64,000 nucleotides of DNA from Mangifera indica (Eukaryota; Streptophyta; Magnoliopsida; Sapindales; Anacardiaceae): contig NC_058149.1 in the NCBI RefSeq assembly GCF_011075055.1, forward strand, positions 12,654,449 to 12,718,448, in the 5' to 3' direction. Below the pieces are notes generated by a model. It ran no database searches, was not told the origin of the DNA, and saw only the letters and a list, made by a program, of their open reading frames with translations. Below are positions 1 through 10,780 of the stretch, in pieces. Position 1 is the stretch's first letter. Each line of letters opens with the position of its first letter. The translations under genes were made by a program, and so were the position numbers.

Positions 1-1
1 C

Positions 2-61
2 GATGAAAAGGGGAAATATCTGAAAGAATTATTACGAAAGGTGAAACTTCCTTCCACCCTG
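2..61 (+). CDS. Possible 3' part of an exon of a gene cut by the window edge
   Basis: An open frame runs from base 2 (DEKGKYLKELL..., ending LPSTL) to a plausible donor, CTG|gtaatg, at 61/62. The Lys/Leu-rich amphipathic stretch looks protein-like, and the C-rich tract ending in cag near 312 could be the next acceptor. Splicing there would add only a few residues before a stop. I do not recognise the family, and a chance open frame is quite possible. Confidence 0.2.
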
Positions 62-751
62 GTAATGGCAATATTGATCGAAAATTTGACATTGGGGTTT
101 ACTTTAATTTTCAGTTAGCACCATATTTACTGGTATACCTACCCCACGGCTTATACATTGTTAACAGAGCAGAGCAGACCCATCCACCTAATTGCTACCT
201 AGTTAAAAGCAAGGAGATGTGCCCACTTCATCTCCTGGTAAAAGACCCACCTACTTTACAGATGAATCATAGACATGCTCTGGATTTCTTATGCTTGTCA
301 CTGCCACTGCCACAGCCAATGTTTCCAAGCAGGTGAAAACCCAGATACTAAACACGGAAGTAAAGAATTTGATTTTGAAATATCATCGGATTTGAACACT
401 TACTCTAATGCTTGGAAAACTCCTTCGCCATTACAGCTATGCCTTTATAGGCTTAATGAGTCCAATTTACTTGTAGCAATGAAATGAATAAGAGGTAAAA
501 AGCAGGAGCAATAAAAACGCAATGGAAAAGACGGTTAGCCGCCTTGAGACAGAGGAATCAGTTTGTGTCATGGTGAAAATAGTAACGCACATTATTAGGT
601 TGTATAAATGGTAACTGATGTTAAAAATGAAAAGTGGTTGCCACTTTCCTCTTAAACATGCTGTGGCAACCACCATCCACATTCAGAGAGTTTTGGTTTG
701 GTCCACACTACTTTTTCCATTAGGTTCGGGACCATTTTCCTTGTTTTTTTT
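62..751. other. Intergenic or downstream sequence, no gene seen
   Basis: AT-rich sequence with only short open frames on both strands. None has a recognisable domain or convincing codon structure. If the fragment at the window edge is a real exon, this stretch would hold its last intron, a short terminal exon and the 3' UTR. Confidence 0.4.
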
Positions 752-781
752 TTAGGGACATTTGATTTTGATAATGTTTTA

Positions 782-1820
782 GACCAAAGGACTTATTCCT
801 ACCCAAAGTATTTTGTTTTTCTAAATTTGCACTTCTTAATTTTAAAAATCTCAAACACCCACCTATAAATAGTTAAAATTAACAGTTTTATAGGCAAAAT
901 CGTTATTTTATTTATAATATTAAAAATAAACTAAAATTTAATCTTCTTTCCCCCTTAAACCTCAAAAATTAAAAGTTTCTTCACAACCTAAGTCTTAAAA
1001 AATGATATTTTTTCCGTAGGGTTTAGTTTCCAGATCTTCAACATCAAATCTGATGTCATCGCTAGTGACAAATATCTCCCGATATCTCCTCTCTCTTCGA
1101 TAGCCAAACTTCTTTTTTTTGAAAATTTAGACGATGTGGAGTGACATCGAAAATAGCTCCTAGCTTTTGTTAGGAAAATGAAACTATTCATTTTCCTCAC
1201 TGAAGAAGAAGACAAGAGATCTCATATTTGTCGAGAAGACAATGTTTCGTCTTCCCCAACGAAACATCGTTTCTATTGGGCTTAGGATTGCCGAACAGAG
1301 GGGAAGATGGTGAAGAAGCGATCGTTAGAGGAAGAGAAAGGAGATGTTGCTGGAGTTTGAAAACTAAGGTAAGGTTGGACTTGAGTTCGAGCTACTCGCC
1401 AAAATTTTCAATTAAAAATTTTGATATAAAACGACATCGTTTTGGCTAATATGTATTGAAATAACATCGTTTTAATAACAAAATAGTTAAAAAATTGAGC
1501 TCGAAACGAGCTGAATTGAATTTGAGCTTAACTTCCACGAGCTCAAGCTTGAACTCGAGCTCTACTATGTATAAACCAAGCCGAGCTCGAGCTTAGCTCG
1601 AATCTAGCCCTGCTCTAGGGGGAAAATGTCATTTTTTAAAACTTGACTTATAAAAAAAAATTGTTAGTTTTTACGGTTTGAAGAGGGGGAAGAAATAAAA
1701 TTTTAAGGGGCAGAATTTCGTTAACTTTAACTATTCGTGGGTGGGTAAATGAGATTTTCAAAGTTAAGAGATGAAAACTTAAGATAAGAGGATACTTTGG
1801 GTGGAAATAGTCCTTTGGCT
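782..1820. mobile_element. Non-autonomous MULE-like element with long terminal inverted repeats
   Basis: The left end GACCAAAGGACTTATTCC and the right end GGAAATAGTCCTTTGGCT are inverted copies, and the complementarity extends for about 200 bp on each side. The flanking nonamers AATGTTTTA (773-781) and AATATTTTA (1,821-1,829) match at 8 of 9 positions, as expected for a 9-bp TSD typical of Mutator-like elements. Related ends occur at 9,060, 17,876, 32,097, 51,788 and 58,127. No transposase frame is present. An hAT-like element at 1,370-1,612 is nested inside. Confidence 0.7.
1370..1612. mobile_element. hAT-like short element nested in the MULE-like element
   Basis: The left end TAAGGTTGGACTTGAG and the right end GCTCGAATCTAGCCCTG correspond, inverted, to the ends of the hAT element at 20,509-20,732. 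The interior shares the AACGACATCGTTTT-type core and the repeated GAGCTCGAGC tracts. The flanking octamers AACTAAGG and CTCTAGGG match at only 5 of 8 positions, so this insertion is older or its ends are misplaced by a few bases. Confidence 0.5.
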
Positions 1821-2248
1821 AATATTTTATTACCAAAATTAAAAAATTATCTTGAATATAAAATTTGGTATAAATTATTACTATATTTAATAAAATTTGG
1901 TAAGTATAAAAAATTGTTGTGTTTGGTTAGAAGTAATAAAAAAATACTAATAAACAATTTTACTTAAATACCCTTAGGTATAACTATTCTAAAATATTTT
2001 TTATATTACTTATTATATTAATTGAAAATGAGATTATTTTTGTCAAAAAAATTAATAAATAAGAATATAATTATAATAAAATCAAGATTATCTTAGTAAA
2101 TAATTACCGTTTACCTTATTTGTTATATCATCATTGATAATAAAAAATTATTTAAATTTTTTATTATTAATAAATAAAATAAAATAATATAAATAATAAA
2201 AAATAAATTAATAAAATAAATTTTATTAATAAAAAATCAATCAACTCT

Positions 2249-5200
2249 AATGTGTTATGCAGTCACGGAGAATATGATGGCCTAGTTTCAAAGGCCATCG
2301 GCAGGCCCAGTAGTCCTAGGCTTATTACCTCGGCTGTCGGCCCCTTCTGAATTGAACTTACCCACCCCAGGAAGCCACAAAGGAAATAGTGGCCGGCCCA
2401 GAGAGACAGAGACATGGTATTATGGGACCTCTTGCCAACCGGGAAAGTGTCACCTGGCTCCTTGGTTGGGCAACAAAATCATTAACAAACAGCAGCGCAT
2501 GCAAGTAACTCTTATACAAATTTTGAGAAAATCACATATTTCGAATAAAAGTTAAGATTCTTACATCATATAAACTCTATATTATATTTTTTAATATAAA
2601 ATTTAAATTTTATGTTTTACACTTGAGATTTTAATATATCATTATATAAATTTCTTGTAGAGTAATTATGTGTTAGTTCTTTGATAACCTTAGGAGAACA
2701 TTGTAATGCTAATATTATTCCCATCACATAATTAAATTTGAGAGACGAAATGTTAATAACATCTTTCATATTACACGATTACATCTGAAAGACGTGATAA
2801 TGAGTTTAATACCAAAGGACATGAATTTTAAAGTAACTATATCTTAAAAACTAACTATTGAAACTAAAAAACTAAATATCATATATACTCTACATCAGAA
2901 TCTAAAACATATAAATTTTATGTCTCATACTTTTTAACATGAGATCTAAATAGCTCATACTTCACAATGGGATCCCCGTCATCACATATTTATTTTAGAT
3001 CCAAAGTTTAAATTCCATGATAGGAGTGACCACACGTAGCACGTTTTTCATCTTATAAATCATCTTCATTAATTTTATCTTTTCATCATAGCTACAAATT
3101 AACGCTATTGCCTTGTGATCCACTGCCTCCAAGCAGTCACATCGCCTGGTGGGGCTGGTGCCAAAGCTGAAAAGCACTGTGATTCACTTGTTATGCATTC
3201 AGGTATTATTAAGATTAATACAGCAAGCTTTTGTCTTTTCTTTTCAATGATTTTGCCAACTTTTAAATGAGATTTTCAACGCTGGAATTCTGTATATATT
3301 ATAACAGAGATGATCAATATCCGATCGAGGGCCAATGAGAGCCCGTTTTGTGAAGGATAATATGGCTTTGTGGACAGTATTAGTTAAGATTTTAGATACT
3401 GAGAATCTGATATATACTTGCAGGAAAATTAACTGTTGATAGTATTCGGATATTCAAATAAAATAATTAATTCTCAACCTAAGAAGCCATCAGTAAATCT
3501 CTCAAACTACGTTTTAAACTTTCCAGGAGGGGCAAGGAATTAAAATTGCAGCTTGGTTGACGACGAACAGAATACACAAATTCTCTCCGGTTGTCTACTG
3601 TTCAAAGGGATAAGTTGATATATCCAATCATTCATTCATGCAAGGGGTGGTATGCGGAATTTTAGTTCATGAAGAGATGGATCAAATGGTACCCAATGGT
3701 ATTTTTATTCAATTCTTGCAAACATTGGGTACGACAACCTTAGACAAATCTTATATCAATAAAATATGAAAGAGATGTTGAATTTGTATGTATGTTCCAT
3801 TTCGTTTCAGATTATTAAGGTAAGACTAGATGAATAATTTATGAACTCTTTAAATTATTAATATATTTTTTAATCGAAAAAACCTAAAAACAAAACCATG
3901 TGTTTTATAAAACTCTAAAATATCCCATATATATGACAGGGATTTTTCATTTTAAATAGCCACAAACATATATATCAAGCCAATTACATAAAATTAACCA
4001 GAAGTGATACGTGGCTGTAGGGAGACCTTTTGTTGTGTTGATATAGTAGGGCTTTCTCAAGGCAGCAAAGGAGGAAGGAATCAAAATGACAGATCACTAA
4101 AAAGAAAGGGATAAATTTATTTCTTTAACTGGAGATGAATATGTATAGTAACTGGTAAAAGGTAACTGATGAAGATGAGAACGGTTGGTCAATCGATGCA
4201 AAAAATGTGGGACTAAAGAAGCTGTCAACCTGAAAAAGCACTTGATGCGCTCTGGCTTGACACTGAGTACGCTAGAAGCTCCCATGCATGCAACCCATCT
4301 TTCTTCTCATTTTACATATGTCTGCATATTTCCTCACCCCAAATCTTCCAAATATCTTTCATTGGTTGAAGTTTTCCTGTGCTTCGGCAGTGGAAATTTG
4401 ATGGACCTTTATCTTGGCAACCACAAGCCCAAATCGCTTAGATATGTATTATCTGCACTCCGCCACACATAGAGGGAAGAAAATTATAGTTACGATCACG
4501 AAAGCCTCTTTGTATTATTATTATTATTATAAATACCTTTATGATTTGTAATCTTTTTTGAAAAATAATAAAATTATGCATACCTATTTTAGGTATACAG
4601 ACTGATATATATTTAAAACGTGTTATCATATAATTAAATGATTACATAGTGATATACTTTAAATATTTACTTATTTATATACTCCAAATGTATACGTATA
4701 GTATTATTATTAAAAAAAAAAAATGTTGAAGAAACTACTAATTCTACATAGAATAGAAGAATAAACATGCAAGAAACATTGTTTTTTAATAAATTAATAC
4801 TTATATAATATTGTTAAAATGTGGCTGATATTCAAAAGATTGTTCACTTAAACTTTCAGTATTGATAGAATAGATGTTTTATTATAGGCTAACAGATGTT
4901 TCAAATGACAATATAACATAATGGAGTTGTTCGAAGCATAGAATGACTTGTCCAAGTGTCATAAAAGAGAAGAATGATCTTTCTAGAGAATTTGTCATTG
5001 TCCATTCCAAAAACACATTGATCATTTCAATGGTTGTTCTATTGATTGTTTTAGAGATTGTCAATTTATAGGAAATAGAACAAGAAGGGGAACCAACTCA
5101 AACCATGTAAAATAAGCAAGGTTGAAGTGTTGAATGAACATTTCATTGAGTGGGATTGAAGAATTTAAATTGGGTTATAATTGTATTTGAGATTCCATAA

Positions 5201-5768
5201 TATAAAAGAAACCTTGATCTCTACACTATTAATGATTTTAGATTAATTTTCTTCAAAAATTAATAAAAAAATGGCAATTCTATAAACATAGACATAGTGT
5301 AAAACCACCTAAAATTTGTGTCTTATGATTACTTTGATACTTTTGCCCTCGATTTTCTCTTACTTATTTGTGCAACCCAATTCAGTTTTTTGTAATGTTA
5401 AAATCACAACAAAGATAACGATTATTGATCCAAGTCACCTAAACTTATTTGCCACTAATTACTATATATATATATATTTAATGTGTTGCACTCTTTTTGT
5501 ATTAAAAGCGCAGAATATTTTGTATTAATGGAGTTTTGAGCAGTAACTGTGAGGACAAATAAAGACATGTGATATGTAGGGTATAAAAACTTAAATGCTT
5601 GCAGAAACAAGATAATATATTTTTACAGGCAAGTCATCAACTGGGTATGAGAGATATAGAGCTAGTTACATAAATTAAATAGTGCAGATAGGGTTTTGTC
5701 ATGCTGAGGCTGAGTGGTTGCCTTCTATACCTCCTTTTACTTTGTCTTGTTTATCTTGTTTTATTTGG
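2249..5768. other. Intergenic region upstream of the GATA gene, no gene recognised
   Basis: The sequence is AT-rich apart from a GC-richer patch at about 2,260-2,480. Short frames, such as the 95-codon one at 4,185-4,472, show no motif and no supporting exon structure. A tract at about 2,800-2,975 (with the motif gatctaaatag and a final gggatcc) resembles the repeat in the HDA2 intron near 46,860-47,110. Confidence 0.5.
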
Positions 5769-5784
5769 GTGACGTGAAGTCACG
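5769..5784. promoter_or_regulatory. Palindromic TGACG/ACGTGA-type site upstream of the GATA gene
   Basis: GTGACGTGAAGTCACG has GTGAC and GTCAC arms around GTGAA. It contains a TGACG core and an ACGTGA half, the kind of sequence bound by plant bZIP factors. It lies about 185 bp before the start codon. GNC/GNL genes are known to be light- and cytokinin-regulated, so a bZIP site would fit, but binding is inferred only. Confidence 0.35.
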
Positions 5785-5844
5785 AGAATGGCTTTCAGGC
5801 CTGTACCTCTTCTTCTATTGCCTTCTCTTCGTTTGATATCCCTC

Positions 5845-5851
5845 TTTATAA
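5845..5851 (+). promoter_or_regulatory. Probable TATA box of the GATA gene
   Basis: TTTATAA sits about 104 bp before the ATG at 5,955, followed by a pyrimidine-rich leader. That spacing would leave a short 5' UTR of roughly 70-80 nt. Confidence 0.35.
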
Positions 5852-5954
5852 CACCTTTTACTGTCATTTTTTAAGGTCCCTTTTGCCTTGTGATCATTGA
5901 TCTTAATTTGCCCTATCCCATTCCATATTCTTCAATAATCTCTTCTCTCTCGCC

Positions 5955-7304
5955 ATGACTCATGTTTATCTGAAAACATCACCCTCTTCTTTTGAACTTG
6001 ATGGAGAGCAAAACGATGAACAACATCTGCGGCTGTTTCTGTTATCATCAAACGCACCACCTTCTTCTCTCTCATGCCCTACTTCTTTTAGCCCACCTGA
6101 AGTTCAAAGGCCTATTATTGAAGAGTCACAACAACCTGATCAGATGGCAAGAACACGTGAACTTACTAAAACTGTATGTTAAATTCTTTCCTCATGTATT
6201 CATTTTCCTTTTTGTGATGCTTCATCTGAAAAATCTTCAAGTATTAGATATAATTCTCCAGTTAATTAGTTTAATTTCGTGGTTTCTCCCATGATCATAG
6301 GTTAATGTTGGAGTGATAGTACATGAAATATATATTACATATATCAGCATATATAAAAAATTTCTGGTCTTTGTTAATTGGACTCTTTATTAGTCTGATC
6401 TTCCATTAATGAAAAGTAAAAGCTGTAGCCTCAAATTTTTTGATACAATTTTCTTAGTAAGGTAGCTTAAATTGCGTTTTGATCAGTGTGACATCTTGAT
6501 CTCTTGATTGATATTAGGTTAACCAGTTCACAGCTGACGGAGGATCAAGTGATGTGCATGCAGTTTCATCTTCTTCGCTTCAACCAATGATGGGCGATGT
6601 AACCGATGGATATAACATGTGGCTGCGTACAAGAGAGACAACAGAAGGAAATATAAGCACTGAAAACAGTTCATCTAAATGGATGTCCTCGAAGATGAGA
6701 CTAATGCAGAAAATGATGAACTCGAATTGCACAACAGAAAAATCTGTCAGCCAAAGACTTCAACATCAGATTCATGATTCTAACGAACCCAATTCTTCTA
6801 ATAACAGCAACAACAGCATTAGAGTCTGCGCAGACTGTAACACCACCACCACACCCCTTTGGAGGAGCGGCCCTCGTGGTCCCAAGGTCTTTAACTATTC
6901 TTCTCTCTAATTCTGATTGTGCAAAAATGTTAAAATGCAGCATAAAAAACTAACAATTTTTACATATGTTGGTTCAGTCACTTTGTAACGCTTGTGGGAT
7001 TCGTCAAAGGAAGGCAAGAAGGACCATGGAATTAGCTGCAAACGGCGCAGTTGCAGCCACTGAGCCCAAGATGAAGTGGCAAAACAAGGAAAAGAAATCA
7101 CTTAAAATCCATATTGCCCATCATAAAAAACAATGCAATAAGTCTCCTGATCCTCCTCATAATCAGTCCCAAAGAAAGCTTTGCTTTAAGGATTTTGCTC
7201 TAAGTTTGAGGAAAAACTCTACTCTTAAACAAATGTTCCCGCAGGATGTTGAAGAAGCTGCAATCCTGCTAATGGAGCTGTCTTGTGGATTCATGCAAAG
7301 TTAA
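5955..7304 (+). CDS. B-class GATA transcription factor, GNC/GNL (GATA21/22) type
   Basis: Three exons join in frame: 5,955-6,173, 6,518-6,886 and 6,978-7,304, giving 304 aa. The zinc finger spans the second intron. C177-x2-C180 is followed by 18 residues and then C199-x2-C202, with the plant class IV signature CNTTTTPLWRSGPRGPKSLC followed by NACGIRQRKARR. Upstream, KWMSSKMRLMQKMM matches the conserved block of GNC-type proteins. The C-terminus, EEAAILLMELSCGFMQS, carries the LLM motif (293-295) that defines the GNC/GNL subgroup. These nuclear factors promote chloroplast development and greening and act downstream of light, cytokinin, gibberellin and auxin. The start is the first ATG of the open frame after a plausible TATA box. 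Both introns have GT-AG ends. Assignment to the LLM subgroup is firm; whether it is the GNC or the GNL ortholog cannot be decided here. Confidence 0.93.
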
Positions 7305-8441
7305 TCTTGTTTTGATTGGCATTTGAATTTGTTAATTATTTGGACTGTTTGCTTGAGAAAGAAAGAGAGAGATTATAATGTTTTCATAATGTGGCAAACT
7401 GAAACGATGGTTTGCTTCGCTATAGCTCATCTTGTACTAATCCAAATAACATCATAATAATGCTATCTGATTAATGCTTTTCAAGTTTAAGCATTTCTAA
7501 TTTCTCTACTCTTGATTTTAATGTTGTAAACATTTCCAGATTTTATTATGAAATTACCTAGCAAAAATTGCAATGAGATGATTCGGAGAGTTAGCTTGAG
7601 TGATTAAGCGAAAAAACTCTCTTATAAAATGTTAAAGTTTAAATAATATAATTTTTCATGTAAAAAACTTGGATTGATTAATTTAAAATTTAATATACTT
7701 AATGTAGTAATTGTTAGTTCGATCATTATATCTCGGGTTTACCTGTTCAACGAAGTTGAGCAAGATCTGATAAAAAAAAAAATTATAATGAGATATCGAA
7801 ATGTTTGTACAATCTTAAATTTATAGGAATAGAAGCTAGAGTTTCGTTAACATTATCAGTTTAAATCAAAATATTTCATCAGTTTTGTTAACATTTTAGG
7901 TCAATATGGACATTTTAATATCAGGTTAGAAGTCATAAAATTTAAAATGCATATTTTATCTGCCAAGTTTTTGTTGAAGGAAAACAAGAATATGAAACGG
8001 AGCGTTTTGAGATTAAATAGTTGAGCCAGAAAAGTTGTAGGATGAGGGGGCCCAATTGATGATGGGTTTGGATTTGGCTGAGAAGTAATCCATAAACAAG
8101 AGAGCTTAAAATCCACTAAAATAATAATATTGTAATGGATTAATAAAAATGTGGGTGTATTTAGAAAGGGTTTGGTGAAAAAGAATCAAGAAGAACCTGC
8201 CATCATCATTGGTCTATTTGTATTCTAATTCTAAGCATAATTTTTGTACTTAATTTGAAAAGTGTGACAAAATGATGATAAACATATTATAAATTTTCCC
8301 TCTTTTATTTGTTAGTACATTGCCATAAAACCCATATATTGTTGACAAGATTATTGTTATATGAAATGTCTTGTAGCAGTTTACTTTCAAATATTTTTAT
8401 TGGAAAGGGAAATGCCACCAAGAATCTTGATATTTCTATTA
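7305..8441. other. 3' flank of the GATA gene and AT-rich intergenic DNA
   Basis: The first ~150 bp are probably GATA 3' UTR, but no polyadenylation signal stands out. The remainder is AT-rich with no recognisable coding sequence. A 71-codon antisense frame at 7,901-8,116 has no motif. Confidence 0.4.
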
Positions 8442-8919
8442 GTGACAATTTGGTATGTGATATATAAAGATTATCTTGATATTTTATATTTTATTATTTA
8501 TATTATCTTATTTAATTTTTCTGTAATAAAAAAATACGATAATATTATATTATCAATGATGACATGACATATAATATAAATGATAAACTGATTACTATCT
8601 TTACTTTATGTATTAAAAGATTATCAATATAATATTTATTTTATTATTTTTATTTAATAATCTTTTAGGATTAAAATACCCCCACTTTTAATTAATATAA
8701 CAAATAATATGAAATGTATTTTAAAATAATTATATCCAAAGACATTTAAGTAAAATAATATCTTAATATTTTTTTATTACTTTTAACTAAACACAATCAT
8801 TATTTAAAGCTATTAACTTTTACTAAATTTTATCAAATATAGTAATTATTTATAACCAATAATCTTTTAGATAATTTTTTATTTTTTGTAATAAAATATT
8901 ACCTAAACTAAACGCTTCC
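8442..8919. mobile_element. Tourist-like (PIF/Harbinger) MITE, 478 bp
   Basis: The element runs from GTGACAATTTGGTATG to CTAAACTAAACGCTTCC and is flanked by TTA on both sides (8,439-8,441 and 8,920-8,922). It aligns along nearly its whole length with the 480-bp element at 41,109-41,588, sharing motifs such as ATCAATACTGACATG (here atcaatgatgacatg), AAAGACATTTAAGTAAAAT and AAATTTTATCAAATATAG. The 3-bp TTA TSD and the GGG.GCGTTTGGTT-type ends fit the Tourist group. No coding sequence. Confidence 0.65.
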
Positions 8920-9059
8920 TTAAAGTGAATGACATTGTCCCACTCCAAGGTTTTGCTCTTAAAACTTTTTTTTTTTCATATTTTGAATGTATAAATTATA
9001 ATTTTTTATTTAAAATATAACTCTGGTAACAAAAATTGAAATCTAACATATTACAGATA

Positions 9060-9330
9060 GGCCAAAAGGCTTATTTTTCACCCAAAGTTTAGTGCATCTC
9101 CAAATTTTCATCCATTAAGTTTTAAAAATTTAAATACTCACTCGTTTATTAAATTTTATTGTCATTATTAGAGGCAAAATCATTATTTATATGTTTTATT
9201 TAAAAAAATAATTTATCCCATTTTCTCACCATAATTTTAAAAACTAATAATTTTTCTCTATTAAGTTTTAGAAAGTCATATTTTCATTTCCACTATTTAA
9301 GGTTTCCACGTTTTAGATTTAGTAGTTGTT
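9060..9330. mobile_element. Truncated MULE-like element, left end only
   Basis: GGCCAAAAGGCTTATTTTTC matches the terminus of the MULE-like family, followed by the family's characteristic tract (hinge ttaagttttaaaaattt, then 'aaactaataattttt'). No matching inverted right end was found downstream, so this copy appears truncated. The right limit given is only where resemblance fades. Confidence 0.45.
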
Positions 9331-10525
9331 TATCTCAAAATTTAAAATATTACACTTATATCTTAAAAAGTATATTCTTTCTCTTTGACGATTATTCTTC
9401 TTCTGACACTGATCAATATTTTTGGATGAATGTAGAGTGACACTATAAATTCTTACCGAAGAATATATATTACTGGTTAAAAACAAGTAAATTTAAATGA
9501 TAAGAAAGTTTGTTTTTAAGTCAATAATTGGTGAAAATTTTTAATTAACTCTTCTATTTCTATTTTCTTTAATGGACAACTTCCTCAACCCACTCAGAAT
9601 TATCTCATAATGAACAGCATAACTCATAGTTATATTCAAAGATACTCCATAAGTCCATGGCCTCTTCCAATTATATTATTAAATTCATTGATTCTTTCCT
9701 GAACCTGTGGACTATTCTGTGGGTAGGTAAGGTCTGTTCTGTATTTCTCTGTCATCCAAATTTCTTAAAACATTCACCAAATATTAAAATCCTGTAATTT
9801 TAAAATTGAATTAATTTACTATAAATTTCAAACCCATTTAAATTGGTGATTCGGTATCCAAAATTTCCCAGTAGATTCTAACTAAAAGGACCAATCCTGT
9901 GGTTTCCATTTCCAACAAGAAGCAGAGTTGCTGCCCCACTATAGTCTCATCCTAACCGTTGGTTTTAAAATCCAAAGGCTGTGGTTACACCAGCAAGACC
10001 AAACCGTGTCTGCAACAAAACCAACTCTGACTTGTCTTAGGTACAATGTCATCCACAGGCAATTTTCCCAAGGACGATCTACCCATTTCCTCTTCAGGAC
10101 CCATCTCACCAAACTTGCCAAAATTTTCAATTAATATTCTATTGGGATAAAATTTTAACAAAGAAAAATAGCGGTGGGTTTGGTTTGGAAAAAAGAAAGG
10201 ATATGCAAAGCAAACCCCTAATTTTTATTTCTGTTTTTATGTGTGTGAGGTGAGACAGAGAGATAAACTAATTGTGAAACAGAATCAGCCACCAATGAAT
10301 CCCAGATTTCCTCAAAATTTTTTGAAAAAATATCAATATTATTTACCTTAAATTTTCCAAGTTCATTTTGATCCATTGAATTTCAATCTATTTTGCTTCA
10401 ATTTCTTCCATACATTTACTTGAAGTTTTGCAGAATGTGAGATATGATAACCTTGACAGTGTCCTTTTCTTCGTAGGTGCTTAGTCATCATCCATCTCCG
10501 CCACTGGATCCTGAACTTTTTAATT

Positions 10526-10533
<8 letters not shown>
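9331..10533. other. Upstream region of the glycine decarboxylase gene
   Basis: The nearest kilobase upstream of the GLDP leader becomes less AT-rich from about 9,900, consistent with a promoter. Overlapping short frames on both strands at 9,928-10,134 carry no recognisable domain. No specific regulatory motif can be assigned with confidence. Confidence 0.4.

Positions 10534-10620
<87 letters not shown>
10534..10620. repeat. Compound (TA)n(GA)n microsatellite in the GLDP upstream region
   Basis: About 27 TA units (10,534-10,587) run directly into about 16 GA units (to 10,620). The tract ends 160 bp before the GLDP start codon, in the core promoter or 5' UTR. Such tracts are length-polymorphic, and GA repeats in plant promoters can bind GAGA-binding (BBR/BPC) proteins. 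Confidence 0.9.
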
Positions 10621-10623
<3 letters not shown>

Positions 10624-10780
10624 TTCAGTATATTATCAGTTTATCACCAACCCACCATCCCCACTCAAAATAAAAATAATTTTCTTTGGCCTTCCAACCA
10701 CCCCGTTGCGTGTTTCATTAACTTTTTATTTTTGAGTTTCTAGGAGCCCGTGTTTCACTCTATCTCCCTGCATTGCATTC

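Larger units (their letters stand above)
755..2248. mobile_element. Tourist-like (PIF/Harbinger) MITE split by a later insertion
   Basis: Bases 755-781 (GGGACATTTGATTTTG...) match the inverted end of the intact Tourist-like elements at 8,442 and 41,109. Homology resumes at 1,821 and runs to about 2,248, in the opposite orientation to those copies. The interior shares the motif TTGTGTTTGGTTAGAAG and the neighbouring tract aaatttggta. TTA precedes the left end. The right end is degenerate, so its position is approximate. The element at 782-1,820 was inserted into this MITE. Confidence 0.55.

Noticed and set aside
4185..4472. 95-codon frame with Cys-x2-Cys (NRCKKCG)
   Set aside because: A single CxxC in an otherwise unstructured frame, with no splice or promoter context and an overlapping antisense frame.
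10477..10743. 88-codon frame with Tyr-Ile and Arg-Glu repeats before GLDP
   Set aside because: It is the translation of the (TA)n(GA)n microsatellite, not a protein.
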